Below, one piece after another: positions 15,662-24,222 of a stretch of DNA of 64,000 nucleotides (its first letter is position 1; each line of letters begins with the position of its first letter). The stretch is taken from NCBI GenBank assembly GCA_018819515.1, contig JAHJPX010000003.1, positions 151,282 through 215,281 on the forward strand, in the 5' to 3' direction. The stretch comes from Gammaproteobacteria bacterium. GTDB taxonomy: Bacteria > Pseudomonadota > Gammaproteobacteria > Burkholderiales > Rhodocyclaceae. The position numbers and the translations under genes were made by a program. Under the pieces are notes generated by a model that was given only the letters and a program-made list of their open reading frames with translations, was not told the DNA's origin and did no database searches.

Positions 15662-17904
15662 ACAAGCGTAGCGCCGCCGCCAAGGGCGGAAAACTTTCTG
15701 CCATTCGCCGTGCCGACCCAATGCTGGAGCGGGAGTTGGCGAAGTACGATTACCCGCTGCCGAGCCGCGAGTACATACTGCAAACGCTCACCGAGCAGGG
15801 CGTGCCGGCGAGCTTCGAGCGGCTGTGCCATCTACTCGACATCAAACCAGACGAGCAGACCGACTTCAGTCGTCGTCTGGGGGCGATGGCGCGCGACGGG
15901 CAACTGCTCCAGAATCGCCGCGACGACTGGCTGATCCCCGACAAGGCGGACCTGATTCGCGGTCGCGTTGCCGGACACCCGGATGGCTTCGGTTTTCTGG
16001 TGCCGGACGAAAAAGGACAGGCCGACCTTTTCCTCGCGGAAAAGGAAATGGCCAAGGTGTTGCACGGCGATCGCGCCATTGCGCGTATCGTCGGCGTCGA
16101 CCGCAAGGGTCGGCCGGAGGGCAAGATCGTCGAGGTGACCGAGCGTGCCAATACGCGCGTGGTCGGCCGGGTACATCAGGAGCATGGCGTAAGCTTCGTC
16201 GTCGCCGAGAACAAACGCATCAGCCAGGACATTCTGCTTTCGCCGCCGGACAGGAAGAGTCTCAAACCGCAGACGGGTCAGGTGGTCGTCGTCGAACTGG
16301 TCGAGCAGCCGTCGAAACAATCGCAGCCGATCGGCCGCGTGGTCGAGGTGCTCGGCAACTATGCCGATCCCGGCATGGAGATCGAGATTGCGCTGCGCAA
16401 GCACGATCTGCCGTTCGAGTTTTCCAAAGCAGTGCTGGCGGAAACGAGGAAGTTGCCCGACGAGGTGCGCAAGTCCGACTGGAAGGGCCGCGAAGATCTG
16501 ACGGAGTTGCCGCTGGTGACCATCGACGGCGAGACGGCGCGCGATTTCGACGATGCCGTCTACTGCGAGCGGCAAGGCAAAGGCTATCGGCTGATCGTTG
16601 CCATCGCCGACGTGTCTCACTATGTGCAGCCGGGCAGTGCGCTCGACAAGGAAGCCCTCGATCGCGGCAATTCGGTGTACTTCCCGCGCCGCGTGATCCC
16701 GATGCTGCCGGAAAAACTGTCGAACGGCCTGTGTTCGTTGAACCCGAACGTCGAACGACTGTGTGTGGCTTGTGACATGCAGCTTTCCGCGACCGGCGAG
16801 ATAAAGCGCTATCGCTTCTATCCTGCCGTGATGTGGTCTCATGCGCGCCTCACGTACACGGAAGTTGCTGCGGCACTGTACGATCGTGATGCGAAGACGC
16901 GCAGGAAGCTCGATACCTTGCTGCCACATCTGGAGAGCCTCGACGCGTTGTTCCGCATACTGCTGAAGGCGCGCCACAAGCGCGGCGCCATCGACTTCGA
17001 GACGGTCGAGACGCGCATGGTGTTCGACGACAACGGAAAGATCGAGTGCATTGAGCCTTACGAGCGCAACGATGCGCATCGGTTGATCGAGGAGTGCATG
17101 CTGGCGGCGAACGTTTGCGCTTCGGACTTCCTCAAGGAGCGTGAGCATCCGGCGCTTTATCGCGTTCACGAAGGGCCAACGCCGGAGCGGCTGGTGAAAT
17201 TGCGCGACTTTCTCGGCACCTTCGGTCTTCAGCTCGGCGGCGGCGAGGAACCCCACGCCAAGGACTACGGCGCGCTACTGGAGAAGATTCAGGGGCGGCC
17301 CGACAAGCAGCTCTTGCAGACCGTCATGCTGCGTTCGCTGCGCCAGGCGATCTACAGCCCGGACAACGTCGGCCATTTCGGTCTTGCCTATGAGAGCTAC
17401 ACGCATTTCACCTCGCCGATCCGGCGCTATCCCGACTTGCTCATCCATCGCGCGATAAAGTCAGTCGTGGCGGCACGCCGCTACGAGCCCGGCGACTGGA
17501 GCGATATCGGCCTGCATTGCTCGGCGACAGAGCGGCGCGCCGACGAGGCGACGCGTGAGGTCGACGCGTGGCTGAAGTGCTTCTACATGCAGGATCGCAT
17601 CGGTGAGGAATTCGAAGGCAGCATCTCGGCGGTGGTGCCGTTCGGCATCTTCGTCGCGCTCGACGACGTTTTCGTCGAGGGTTTGGTGCACGTCTCCGAG
17701 CTAGGGCAGGATTACTTCCACTTCGACGAGAAAGCCCACGCCATGGTAGGCGAGCGGACGGGCAAGCGCTATCGCCTGTCCGATCGCGTGCGCGTGCAAC
17801 TCGTGCGCGTTGACCTTGATCAGAACAAGATTGATTTCCGCCTGGTTCCGGAAGATGTCGCGCACGAGACGGGCGGGAAAGCGGCGAAGCGACGCGGTCG
17901 CTGA
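15655..17904 (+). CDS. rnr: Ribonuclease R
   Basis: 749 residues from a TTG at 15655; an ATG at 15721 would remove a basic N-terminal tail that homologues usually have. A processive 3'-5' exoribonuclease of the RNB family. Order: helix-turn-helix (~30-90), two cold-shock domains (GRVAGHPDGFGFLVPD onward), RNB catalytic domain with DGETARDFDDAVYCE (metal-binding Asp cluster ~298-305), RRVIPMLPEKLSNGLCSL and FTSPIRRYPDLLIHRAI, and a C-terminal S1 domain (GSISAVVPFGIFVALDD) plus a short basic tail. Dispersed-repeat copy 6 codes KSVVAARR in a loop that is variable in length among RNase R proteins. Promoter region shared with the divergent tRNA-Leu. Confidence 0.95.
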   Translation: MSNKRSAAAKGGKLSAIRRADPMLERELAKYDYPLPSREYILQTLTEQGVPASFERLCHLLDIKPDEQTDFSRRLGAMARDGQLLQNRRDDWLIPDKADLIRGRVAGHPDGFGFLVPDEKGQADLFLAEKEMAKVLHGDRAIARIVGVDRKGRPEGKIVEVTERANTRVVGRVHQEHGVSFVVAENKRISQDILLSPPDRKSLKPQTGQVVVVELVEQPSKQSQPIGRVVEVLGNYADPGMEIEIALRKHDLPFEFSKAVLAETRKLPDEVRKSDWKGREDLTELPLVTIDGETARDFDDAVYCERQGKGYRLIVAIADVSHYVQPGSALDKEALDRGNSVYFPRRVIPMLPEKLSNGLCSLNPNVERLCVACDMQLSATGEIKRYRFYPAVMWSHARLTYTEVAAALYDRDAKTRRKLDTLLPHLESLDALFRILLKARHKRGAIDFETVETRMVFDDNGKIECIEPYERNDAHRLIEECMLAANVCASDFLKEREHPALYRVHEGPTPERLVKLRDFLGTFGLQLGGGEEPHAKDYGALLEKIQGRPDKQLLQTVMLRSLRQAIYSPDNVGHFGLAYESYTHFTSPIRRYPDLLIHRAIKSVVAARRYEPGDWSDIGLHCSATERRADEATREVDAWLKCFYMQDRIGEEFEGSISAVVPFGIFVALDDVFVEGLVHVSELGQDYFHFDEKAHAMVGERTGKRYRLSDRVRVQLVRVDLDQNKIDFRLVPEDVAHETGGKAAKRRGR
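17457..17480 (+). repeat. Dispersed 24-bp repeat, copy 6
   Basis: Inside rnr: AAAGTCAGTCGTGGCG, GC, ACGCCG (one difference), frame coding KSVVAARR after the conserved HRAI. Confidence 0.85.
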
Positions 17905-17914
17905 TCCGCGCGCG

Positions 17915-18685
17915 TCAATTGTCTTTCGGCAACTGCTTCAGCCAGTCGGCGACGTAACCGGCAATCTCTTCCCATCCGGGTTCGGCGAGTACCCAATGCG
18001 CGTGGCCGGGGAACTCTTTGTAGTCGGCGTGGTACTTGCGTGCCACTTTTCGCACGATCGAGGCCGGGGTGATGCGGTCTTCCTCTCCGGCGATGACGAG
18101 CACGGGGCAGGTAACCTTCGCTTCGTCGACGCGGGTTGCGTGCTGCCGGTCCAGATACCAGTGGCCGGCTTCCACCATGGCGCGTCCCGAGTCCGGGACT
18201 AGGCGCGCGATGATCGACTTTTGTTGTTCGGGAGTCAGGCGGTGCAGCATCGAGTAATGCGCTTCACCTAGCGTCTGCAGCATGGGTTTTCCCCAAAATC
18301 CCCACTTCATATGGGCCGAAAGGAAGCTTCGGATCAGGGAGAGTCGCAATCCCAGGATGCCGGCTGGTGCAGAAGGGGTAAGCAGTACAACCGCCGAGGC
18401 CAAATTTCTGGCTGCCAACATTTGCGCGAGCAGTGCGCCCATCGAATGGCCGATCAGGATCGGCCGTTCCGGAAGCTGCCTAATCTCTTTCTCAAGCGCT
18501 TCCGCATAGTCAAGCAAGCTGGTTGTGCCAAGCCTTTCGTCCGGCTTGGCGCCGGGAGTCATGTCGTGATACAGCAATGTCGGAGTGTGGCACGAATAGC
18601 CTAGCGCGCTGAAATAGGCCAAGTATTCGTCCCAGCACCAGGGGCCGCCCCACATGCCGTGGATCATGTACAGGGTTTCTGTCAT
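17915..18685 (-). CDS. Alpha/beta hydrolase
   Basis: 256 residues. Alpha/beta-hydrolase fold: oxyanion loop HGMWGGPWCW at the start, nucleophile elbow GHSMG (Ser ~82), acid in GEEDRITP (~200) and a catalytic His in FPGHAHWVL (~226). A lid region follows the elbow (ILGLRLSLIRSFLSAHM). Substrate unknown; it resembles serine aminopeptidase/lysophospholipase-like hydrolases. It is convergent with rnr and read singly. Confidence 0.85.
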   Translation of the reverse strand: MTETLYMIHGMWGGPWCWDEYLAYFSALGYSCHTPTLLYHDMTPGAKPDERLGTTSLLDYAEALEKEIRQLPERPILIGHSMGALLAQMLAARNLASAVVLLTPSAPAGILGLRLSLIRSFLSAHMKWGFWGKPMLQTLGEAHYSMLHRLTPEQQKSIIARLVPDSGRAMVEAGHWYLDRQHATRVDEAKVTCPVLVIAGEEDRITPASIVRKVARKYHADYKEFPGHAHWVLAEPGWEEIAGYVADWLKQLPKDN

Positions 18686-18908
18686 CGATCCGTTATGAAA
18701 ATTGGTTGGAAAACATTGCCATAATAAATCGATAGTAGGTCTAAAGTATTACACGAATTTCGCTGTCCGATATATGTTGCGCGGCAAAATGTCGATTATC
18801 ACGAACATCGTATGTCGAGAAACGTCCAGTCCCGTTGGTTCTCTACCGCCCAGCGGTTCCTTCGATCCGCTTATACTGCTCCCTCGCTGTGGTTATATCC
18901 CTGACACC

Positions 18909-19481
18909 ATGAGTCCAGTTGCATTCGCCTTGTTGCTCGCAGTCGCCGCGATCGCCTGTTTCGCGTGGAGCGTATTCGGCGTATTTCGCTCGGGAGAAAG
19001 TACCACGTCGGGCTACATCACGCTCAAGTGGACCGTGGTGACAACCTGGGCGATCCAGATCTACCTGCTGCTCCGGGCCGACCTCTCGTTCGATTCCGCT
19101 CGTTACTGGATCGGCAGTCTGATGGTGGCGATCTCTCTGGTACTTTTCTGGCACTGCGTACAAGTCACGCGCGAGCGAAAGCTGTCGCTCGCGTTTTCGA
19201 AAGACATGCCGAAGCATCTCTATTCGGCCGGTGCGTATGGTTACGTGCGCCATCCGTTCTACCTGTCGTATCTGCTGGCCTACTACGGCATGGCATTGAC
19301 AGCGCACGACATCCTGCTCTATCTGGCTGCGGTAGCCATGACCATTCTTTACTACGAGGCGGCTCGCTTCGAGGAACGGAAGTTCGAGGGCAGCGATCTC
19401 GCTCCGCACTATGCCGAGTACCGTCGATGCGCCGGGATGTTCCTGCCGCGCGTGCGGCGCCTGACCAATCGATGCGAATAG
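18909..19481 (+). CDS. Isoprenylcysteine methyltransferase-family membrane protein
   Basis: 190 residues from the ATG at 18909. It has about five hydrophobic helices (residues 2-20, 35-50, 60-80, 110-125, 130-150). The C-terminal core GAYGYVRHPFYLSYLLAYYG...YYEAARFEERKFEG...YAEYRRCAGMFLP is the ICMT/PEMT SAM-binding signature (RHPxY, then the EE and Y-x-x-Y-x-x-x-V/M-x-x-F-x-P pattern). Membrane methyltransferase with unknown small-molecule or lipid substrate. The ~220 bp upstream are AT-rich and hold no gene I can support. Confidence 0.82.
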   Translation: MSPVAFALLLAVAAIACFAWSVFGVFRSGESTTSGYITLKWTVVTTWAIQIYLLLRADLSFDSARYWIGSLMVAISLVLFWHCVQVTRERKLSLAFSKDMPKHLYSAGAYGYVRHPFYLSYLLAYYGMALTAHDILLYLAAVAMTILYYEAARFEERKFEGSDLAPHYAEYRRCAGMFLPRVRRLTNRCE

Positions 19482-19559
19482 CATAGTCCTCTTGTGTCGC
19501 GGCTGCCAGCATTTCGTTGGCAGGTATTTCATCTGAATTTTCCAGGGAGGTTTTTGAAC

Positions 19560-20126
19560 ATGGGGTTACTCGATAGCATTCTCTCCGGCGCGCTCGGTCA
19601 GGGACAAAGTCAGGCATCGCCGGACGCCAGCAATTCGAAGCTGATGGCGGCGCTGCTTCCCGTCGTGCTCTCGATGCTCGGCGGCCAGCAAGGGGGCGGC
19701 AGCAGCCTCGGCAATGTGCTGGGCGGCATGCTCGGTGGAAATCAGGGTGGTGGTGGACTAGGAGGCATGCTCGGCAGCGTGCTGGGTGGCGGCGGACAAG
19801 GCAATGCTGCGGCCGGCGGACTCGGTGGCCTGGGTGCGTTGCTAAACGGCTTCCAGCAAGCCGGCCTTGCCGACCGCGCAGCGTCGTGGGTCGGCACCGG
19901 CCAGAACATGCCGATTTCCGCCGACGATGTCGGCAAGGTTCTCGGTAGCGACGCAATCGCGAAGATTGCCCAACAGGCCGGTGTTAGTCATGGCGATGCC
20001 TCCTCGGGGCTGGCGGCGTTGCTGCCGCAATTGGTCGATCACCTGACACCGAACGGACAGATGCCGGAAGGCGGTCAACTCGAAGCCGGGCTGGGTGATC
20101 TGCTGAAGCAGTTCGGTAGGGCCTGA
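19560..20126 (+). CDS. YidB-like DUF937 protein
   Basis: 188 residues, GGGAGG 10 bases before the ATG. The N-terminus GLLDSILSGALG and C-terminus (ISADDVGKVLGSDAIAKIAQQAGVS...LAALLPQLVDHLTPNGQMP) match DUF937/YidB. Between them residues ~45-105 are extremely rich in Gly and Gln (repeats of GGxLGGMLGG), probably flexible. Function in the family is unknown. Single gene. Confidence 0.85.
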   Translation: MGLLDSILSGALGQGQSQASPDASNSKLMAALLPVVLSMLGGQQGGGSSLGNVLGGMLGGNQGGGGLGGMLGSVLGGGGQGNAAAGGLGGLGALLNGFQQAGLADRAASWVGTGQNMPISADDVGKVLGSDAIAKIAQQAGVSHGDASSGLAALLPQLVDHLTPNGQMPEGGQLEAGLGDLLKQFGRA

Positions 20127-20131
20127 CCCGG

Positions 20132-20728
20132 CTACGAAACACGCAGCGGCGAGTGCTCGATCATCTCGAGGAATTTTCGCAGCAGGTAGGGATCGTGCTT
20201 CTGGCCGCTTTTATCGAGCATTACGCCGACGATGTGATCGTGGTTGCAGGCGCGGTGGTAGACCCGTTTGCTGGCCATGGCGTCGTAATTGTCGGCAATT
20301 GAGATGATCCGCGAAAGGACGGGGATGTTCTCCCGGTCCAGATTGTCCGGATAACCTGTTCCGTCGAAGTCCTCATGGTGGTGGCGAATGGCGATCGCAA
20401 CCTGCTCGGCGTCCTCGCCAGCGAACGTGCGCAGTAGCTTCTCGCCACGATCTGCGTGGCTGCGCATGATCGTTCGCTGCGGTTCATCGAACGCGCCCGG
20501 TTTGAGCAGTACTTCGTCGGGAATCCCGATCTTGCCGACATCATGGAGCAGTGCAGCTACATGGAGCCGGTTGAGTTCCGGGAGAACCAGCCCGAGGCGG
20601 CGTCCGACCGCCAGCGCCATCCGCATCACACGGTTGCCGTGGTGGAACGTGTACTCGTCCCGCTCGTGCAATGCTGCGGCAAGCGTCATCGAGAGGGGCT
20701 TCAGGGATGAAATGCCTTTCCAGGGCAT
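20132..20728 (-). CDS. HD-GYP domain c-di-GMP phosphodiesterase
   Basis: 198 residues, essentially one HD-GYP domain. Motifs: HHGNRVMRMA, HDVGKIGIPDEVLLKPG, the H in MRSHADRGEKLL, HHHEDFDGTGYPD (the GYP signature intact) and IADNYDAM. Metal-binding residues all appear present, so hydrolysis of cyclic di-GMP is likely. There is no sensor or receiver domain, which makes it a stand-alone catalytic unit. It converges with the DUF937 gene. Confidence 0.9.
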   Translation of the reverse strand: MPWKGISSLKPLSMTLAAALHERDEYTFHHGNRVMRMALAVGRRLGLVLPELNRLHVAALLHDVGKIGIPDEVLLKPGAFDEPQRTIMRSHADRGEKLLRTFAGEDAEQVAIAIRHHHEDFDGTGYPDNLDRENIPVLSRIISIADNYDAMASKRVYHRACNHDHIVGVMLDKSGQKHDPYLLRKFLEMIEHSPLRVS

Positions 20729-20870
20729 GTGCCGCTTCCAGTCTTCGTTTCGATGGAATGAGATATTACTTTAGCAGTATTTTCGGAATCTGTGCTCCTG
20801 CATCGCTACAATCGCGCCTGAAGCGGCATGCGCTGCAATCCGGCACTTTGGAAGTCGAAAGGATGTATTC

Positions 20871-21605
20871 GTGGGTGAAACGCGCCTGATTCACGGTTTT
20901 CACGCCATTGCGGCGAAGCTGCGGCATGCCCCGGAAGATGTGAAGGAACTTTTTGTCGCCGAGGGGCGTCAGGATGCCCGTGCGCGTGATCTGCTGAAGG
21001 CAGCGCAGGCGGCAGGGGTGCGCGTGTTGCCCGTCGATGCGGCGCGGCTGGACGGAATGGCGGGCGGCGCCCGGCATCAGGGCGTGGTGGCGCGCGTGGT
21101 GGCTTCGGGCAAATACCTGACGCTCGACGACGTCATGGAAAGCCTGTCCGAACCTGCGCTGTTGCTGGTGCTCGACGGCGTTACCGATCCGCACAATCTT
21201 GGCGCCTGCCTGCGCGTGGCCGACGCGGCGGGCTGTCACGCAGTGCTGGCGCCGAAGGATCGGGCCTGCGGCCTGAACGCGACGGCGATCAAGGTGGCGT
21301 CGGGCGCGGCGGACACCATGCCTTACCTGATGGTGACCAACCTGGCTCGCAGTCTGCGCGATTTACAGGAGCGGGGCGTGTGGGTGCTCGGTGCGGCCGG
21401 CGAAGCGACCAGGGACATCTACGCGATCGACCAGAAAGGGCCGCTGGCCTGGGTGCTCGGCGCGGAAGGCGGCGGATTGCGGCGGCTGACGCGCGAGACT
21501 TGCGACGAATTGGCGCGAATTCCGATGGTGGGCAGCGTCGAAAGCCTGAACGTCTCGGTGGCTTCAGGAATCTGCCTCTTCGAGACCCGGCGCCAGCGCG
21601 GCTAA
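20871..21605 (+). CDS. rlmB: 23S rRNA (Gm2251) 2'-O-methyltransferase RlmB
   Basis: 244 residues from a GTG at 20871 (AAAGGA 7-10 bases upstream). SpoU-family knotted methyltransferase: N-terminal L30-like substrate domain (GFHAIAAKLRHAPEDVKELFV, HQGVVARV) then motifs 1-3: LDGVTDPHNLGACLRVADAAG, WVLGAEGGGLRRLTRE and IPMVGSVESLNVSVASGICLFE. It methylates G2251 in the peptidyl-transferase P loop. Often the neighbour of rnr; here separated from it by ~3 kb of other genes. Confidence 0.93.
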   Translation: MGETRLIHGFHAIAAKLRHAPEDVKELFVAEGRQDARARDLLKAAQAAGVRVLPVDAARLDGMAGGARHQGVVARVVASGKYLTLDDVMESLSEPALLLVLDGVTDPHNLGACLRVADAAGCHAVLAPKDRACGLNATAIKVASGAADTMPYLMVTNLARSLRDLQERGVWVLGAAGEATRDIYAIDQKGPLAWVLGAEGGGLRRLTRETCDELARIPMVGSVESLNVSVASGICLFETRRQRG

Positions 21606-21673
21606 CGTGGAATACGCCGAAAAGGGCGTTTGACGATTTCGAGCGCAGCGAGCAAGTATGGCCCCCCCGCCTT

Positions 21674-21696
21674 GGGGTGGGGGCTGGGGGTGGGGG
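21674..21696 (+). other. Potential G-quadruplex tract
   Basis: Four G-runs of 4, 5, 5 and 5 (21674-21677, 21679-21683, 21686-21690, 21692-21696) with loops of 1, 2 and 1 bases, between convergent rlmB and bamD. A C7 run lies 12 bases upstream. No gene in 21606-21777. Confidence 0.7.
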
Positions 21697-21777
21697 ACAT
21701 CAAGTGCTTTTGCGCCCGACCTTCCCTAGCGATATTTCATCCTTTGTGGGTGGTCGCGCGACCATGCGCGCTACCTG

Positions 21778-22572
21778 CTACCAAGGCAGCCACCAGGGTT
21801 TGCGATCGGGGTCGTAGCCTTTCGCGAGATAGGGGCTGTTCGGGAAGTTCTTCTTCAACACCCGCTCGGCATCGGCGCGCAGATCCTCGATGCCCAGGGC
21901 GTTGTAGCCGTTGATCAGGACGCCGAGCGCCTCTTCGAGGGCAGGTGCTTCCGGGTAGGTCGTGATGGCTGCCTGGGCGCGGCCGATCGCCGCAACGTAG
22001 GCGCCACGGCGCAGATAGTAACGGGCGACATGCACCTCGTGCGAGGCCATGGCATTGACCAGATAGCTCATGCGCAGGCGCGCATCCTTGGCGTACCGGC
22101 TATCGGGAAAGCGGGTGACGAGTTCCCTGAACGCAAGAAAGGCGTCCCTGGCCGCCTTCGGGTCGCGGTCGGACATGTCGTCCGAACCCAGGCCCCCGAG
22201 CATGCCGAGATCCTCGTTGAAATTGACCAGTCCCTTGAGATAGTAGGCGTAGTCGACGTTGGGATGGTTCGGGTGAAGGCGAATGAAGCGGTCGCAGGCG
22301 GACAGGGCCGATGCCGGCTCGTACTGCTTGTAGTAGGCGTAGGCGGCCTCCAACTGTGCCTGCTGGGCGTAGCGGCCATAGGGATAGCGAGCCTCCAGCT
22401 TCTCGTAGTATTTAATGGCGCGGTCGTAGGCGCCCGAGGACATCGCATCCTTGGCTTCCGAGTAGAGCTTGCTGGCTGACCAGGAAAGTGTCTCGTCCGC
22501 TTCTGGTGTCGAACTGCAACCGGCGACGCCGAAGAGGAAAAGCGAGACGAGCAGAGCCGCTACACTACGCAT
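21778..22572 (-). CDS. bamD: Outer membrane assembly lipoprotein BamD
   Basis: 264 residues from the ATG at 22572. Signal peptide with lipobox (LFLFGVAGCSS, Cys ~19), then TPR-type helices (~35-240) with the conserved ARYPYGRYAQQAQLEAAYAYYK and FIRLHPNHPNVDYAYYLKGL segments. An essential part of the BAM complex that inserts beta-barrel proteins in the outer membrane. Length and ending are typical of betaproteobacteria. It is divergent from rluD, and the two start codons overlap. Confidence 0.94.
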   Translation of the reverse strand: MRSVAALLVSLFLFGVAGCSSTPEADETLSWSASKLYSEAKDAMSSGAYDRAIKYYEKLEARYPYGRYAQQAQLEAAYAYYKQYEPASALSACDRFIRLHPNHPNVDYAYYLKGLVNFNEDLGMLGGLGSDDMSDRDPKAARDAFLAFRELVTRFPDSRYAKDARLRMSYLVNAMASHEVHVARYYLRRGAYVAAIGRAQAAITTYPEAPALEEALGVLINGYNALGIEDLRADAERVLKKNFPNSPYLAKGYDPDRKPWWLPW

Positions 22573-22573
22573 G

Positions 22574-23527
22574 ATGAGTACCCGAGATAACAACGGCGCG
22601 GATTATAGCCCAGCGACCCTGGCCATCCCGTTGGAATACGCCGGCCAGAGGCTGGACGCGGCGCTGGCGCGCCTGTTCGTCGAACACTCGCGCAGCCGAC
22701 TGCAAGCCTGGTTGAAGGAGGGGCGAATCCGGGTCGATGGCGTCGTCGCGGACGCCAAGCGCAAGGTATCGGGCGGCGAGCGCGTGAGCATTGAGGCGGT
22801 GGCGAGCGAGGCGGATGGTGGACACCGTCCCGAAGCCATCGCCCTGCCGATCGTTTACGAGGATGGGCATTTGCTGGTCATCGACAAGCCCGCCGGTCTG
22901 GTGGTGCATCCGGGCAGCGGCAACTGGTCGGGCACGATGATGAACGCGCTGCTGCATCATTCCCCGCAACTGGCCGAGGTGCCGCGCGCCGGCATCGTGC
23001 ACCGGCTCGACAAGGACACCAGCGGCCTGCTGGTGGTGGCGAAGACGCTGCCAGCGCAAACCGACCTGGTGCGCCAGTTGCAGGCGCGCACGGTGAAGCG
23101 CCAGTACCTCGCGCTGGTGCATGGCGAGGTCCATGCGCCGGGCTCGGTCGATGCGCCTATCGGTCGCCATCCGGTGCAACGGACGAAAATGGCCGTCGTC
23201 AGGCGAGGCGGGGCGGGACGCGACGCGCGCACGCATTACGCGCCGCGCGAGCGCTTCGCGGCGGCGACGCTGGTCGAGTGCCGCTTGGAAACCGGGCGCA
23301 CGCACCAGATTCGCGTGCACATGGCGTCGATCGGCCATCCGCTGGTCGGCGACCCGGTTTACGGCAAGCGCAAATCGGCGGACGCGCGGCTCGATGCGTT
23401 TCCGCGTCAAGCCTTGCATGCGTGGCGATTGGCGCTGGTGCATCCGGCGACGGGTGAAGAGATGGCGTGGGAGGCGCCGCTGCCCGAGGACTTTTCCGGC
23501 CTGCTATCGGCGTGTCGCCGTGGCTGA
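22574..23527 (+). CDS. rluD: 23S rRNA pseudouridine synthase RluD
   Basis: 317 residues (an ATG three bases earlier is also in frame). N-terminal S4 RNA-binding domain (RLDAALARLFVEHSRSRLQAWLKEGRI) and RluA-type catalytic domain: HRLDKDTSGLLVVAKT carries the catalytic Asp, with RTHYAPRERF and GRTHQIRVHMASIGHPLVGD. It modifies U1911/1915/1917 in helix 69. The stop codon TGA is supplied by dispersed-repeat copy 7, and the product ends CRRG. Upstream, its start overlaps the bamD start; downstream it overlaps pgeF by 8 bp. Confidence 0.94.
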   Translation: MSTRDNNGADYSPATLAIPLEYAGQRLDAALARLFVEHSRSRLQAWLKEGRIRVDGVVADAKRKVSGGERVSIEAVASEADGGHRPEAIALPIVYEDGHLLVIDKPAGLVVHPGSGNWSGTMMNALLHHSPQLAEVPRAGIVHRLDKDTSGLLVVAKTLPAQTDLVRQLQARTVKRQYLALVHGEVHAPGSVDAPIGRHPVQRTKMAVVRRGGAGRDARTHYAPRERFAAATLVECRLETGRTHQIRVHMASIGHPLVGDPVYGKRKSADARLDAFPRQALHAWRLALVHPATGEEMAWEAPLPEDFSGLLSACRRG

Positions 23528-23531
23528 CTTT
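23508..23531 (-). repeat. Dispersed 24-bp repeat, copy 7
   Basis: Straddles the rluD stop (23525-23527) and pgeF start (23520). Minus-strand sequence AAAGTCAGCCACGGCG, AC, ACGCCG: two differences from consensus. Confidence 0.85.
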
Positions 23532-24215
23532 TTATTTCCCGACTGGCCGGCGCCGCCGAACGTCAGGGCGCTGGTGACGACGCGGGCACACGGCAACCTG
23601 GCCGACCATGTCGGCGACGCAAAGTCAGCCGTGGCGATACGCCGGGCGGCGTTGCGCGCGCACCTGCCGGACGAGCCGCGCTGGCTCAGGCAGGTGCATG
23701 GCGTTCGCTGCGTCGATGCCGAAACGGCGGCGGGCTTGGAGGCCGACGCCAGCTTCGCCCGAACGCCGGGTATCGTTTGCGCCGTGCTGAGCGCCGATTG
23801 CCTGCCGGTGCTGCTTTGCGACGACGCAGGCAGTGTGGTCGCTGCGGCGCATGCGGGGTGGCGCGGCCTGGCCGGTGGCGTGATCGAAGCGACGGTGGCT
23901 GCAATGGGGGTACCCGGCGAAACGCTGATGGCCTGGCTGGGGCCGGCGATCGGGCCGTCGGCGTTCGAGGTCGGCGACGAGGTGCGCGCCGCCTTCGTCG
24001 ACGAGGACAGCCGCGCAGTTTCCGCCTTCGTCGCGCGAAGCGACGGCAAATGGCTGTGCGACCTGTACGCCCTGGCTCGGCGGCGGCTGGCGCGACAGGG
24101 CGTCGAACGCGCTTTTGGCGGCAATCGTTGTACGTTCACCGAACAGGACAGCTTCTATTCCTACCGCCGAGAACGCGAAACCGGACGCATGGCCAGCCTG
24201 ATCTGGACCCTATAA
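23520..24215 (+). CDS. pgeF: Laccase-domain purine nucleoside phosphorylase-type protein PgeF/YfiH
   Basis: 231 residues from a GTG at 23520 that overlaps the rluD stop; no other start fits the conserved FPDWPAPPNVRALVTTR N-terminus. Metal ligands and catalytic residues typical of the family are visible: LRQVHG (His), SADCLPVLLCD (Cys), AAHAGWRGLAGG (His) and the FGGNRCTFTEQDSFYSYRRE end. The family has purine nucleoside phosphorylase/adenosine deaminase activity or edits peptidoglycan precursors. KSAVAIRR (residues ~34-41), encoded by repeat copy 8, replaces a surface loop. The usual order rluD-pgeF is kept. Confidence 0.92.
   Translation: MADFLFPDWPAPPNVRALVTTRAHGNLADHVGDAKSAVAIRRAALRAHLPDEPRWLRQVHGVRCVDAETAAGLEADASFARTPGIVCAVLSADCLPVLLCDDAGSVVAAAHAGWRGLAGGVIEATVAAMGVPGETLMAWLGPAIGPSAFEVGDEVRAAFVDEDSRAVSAFVARSDGKWLCDLYALARRRLARQGVERAFGGNRCTFTEQDSFYSYRRERETGRMASLIWTL
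23619..23642 (+). repeat. Dispersed 24-bp repeat, copy 8
   Basis: Perfect consensus inside pgeF, opposite in orientation to copy 7 and 88 bp from its end, coding KSAVAIRR. Confidence 0.95.
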
Positions 24216-24222
24216 TTCGGCC

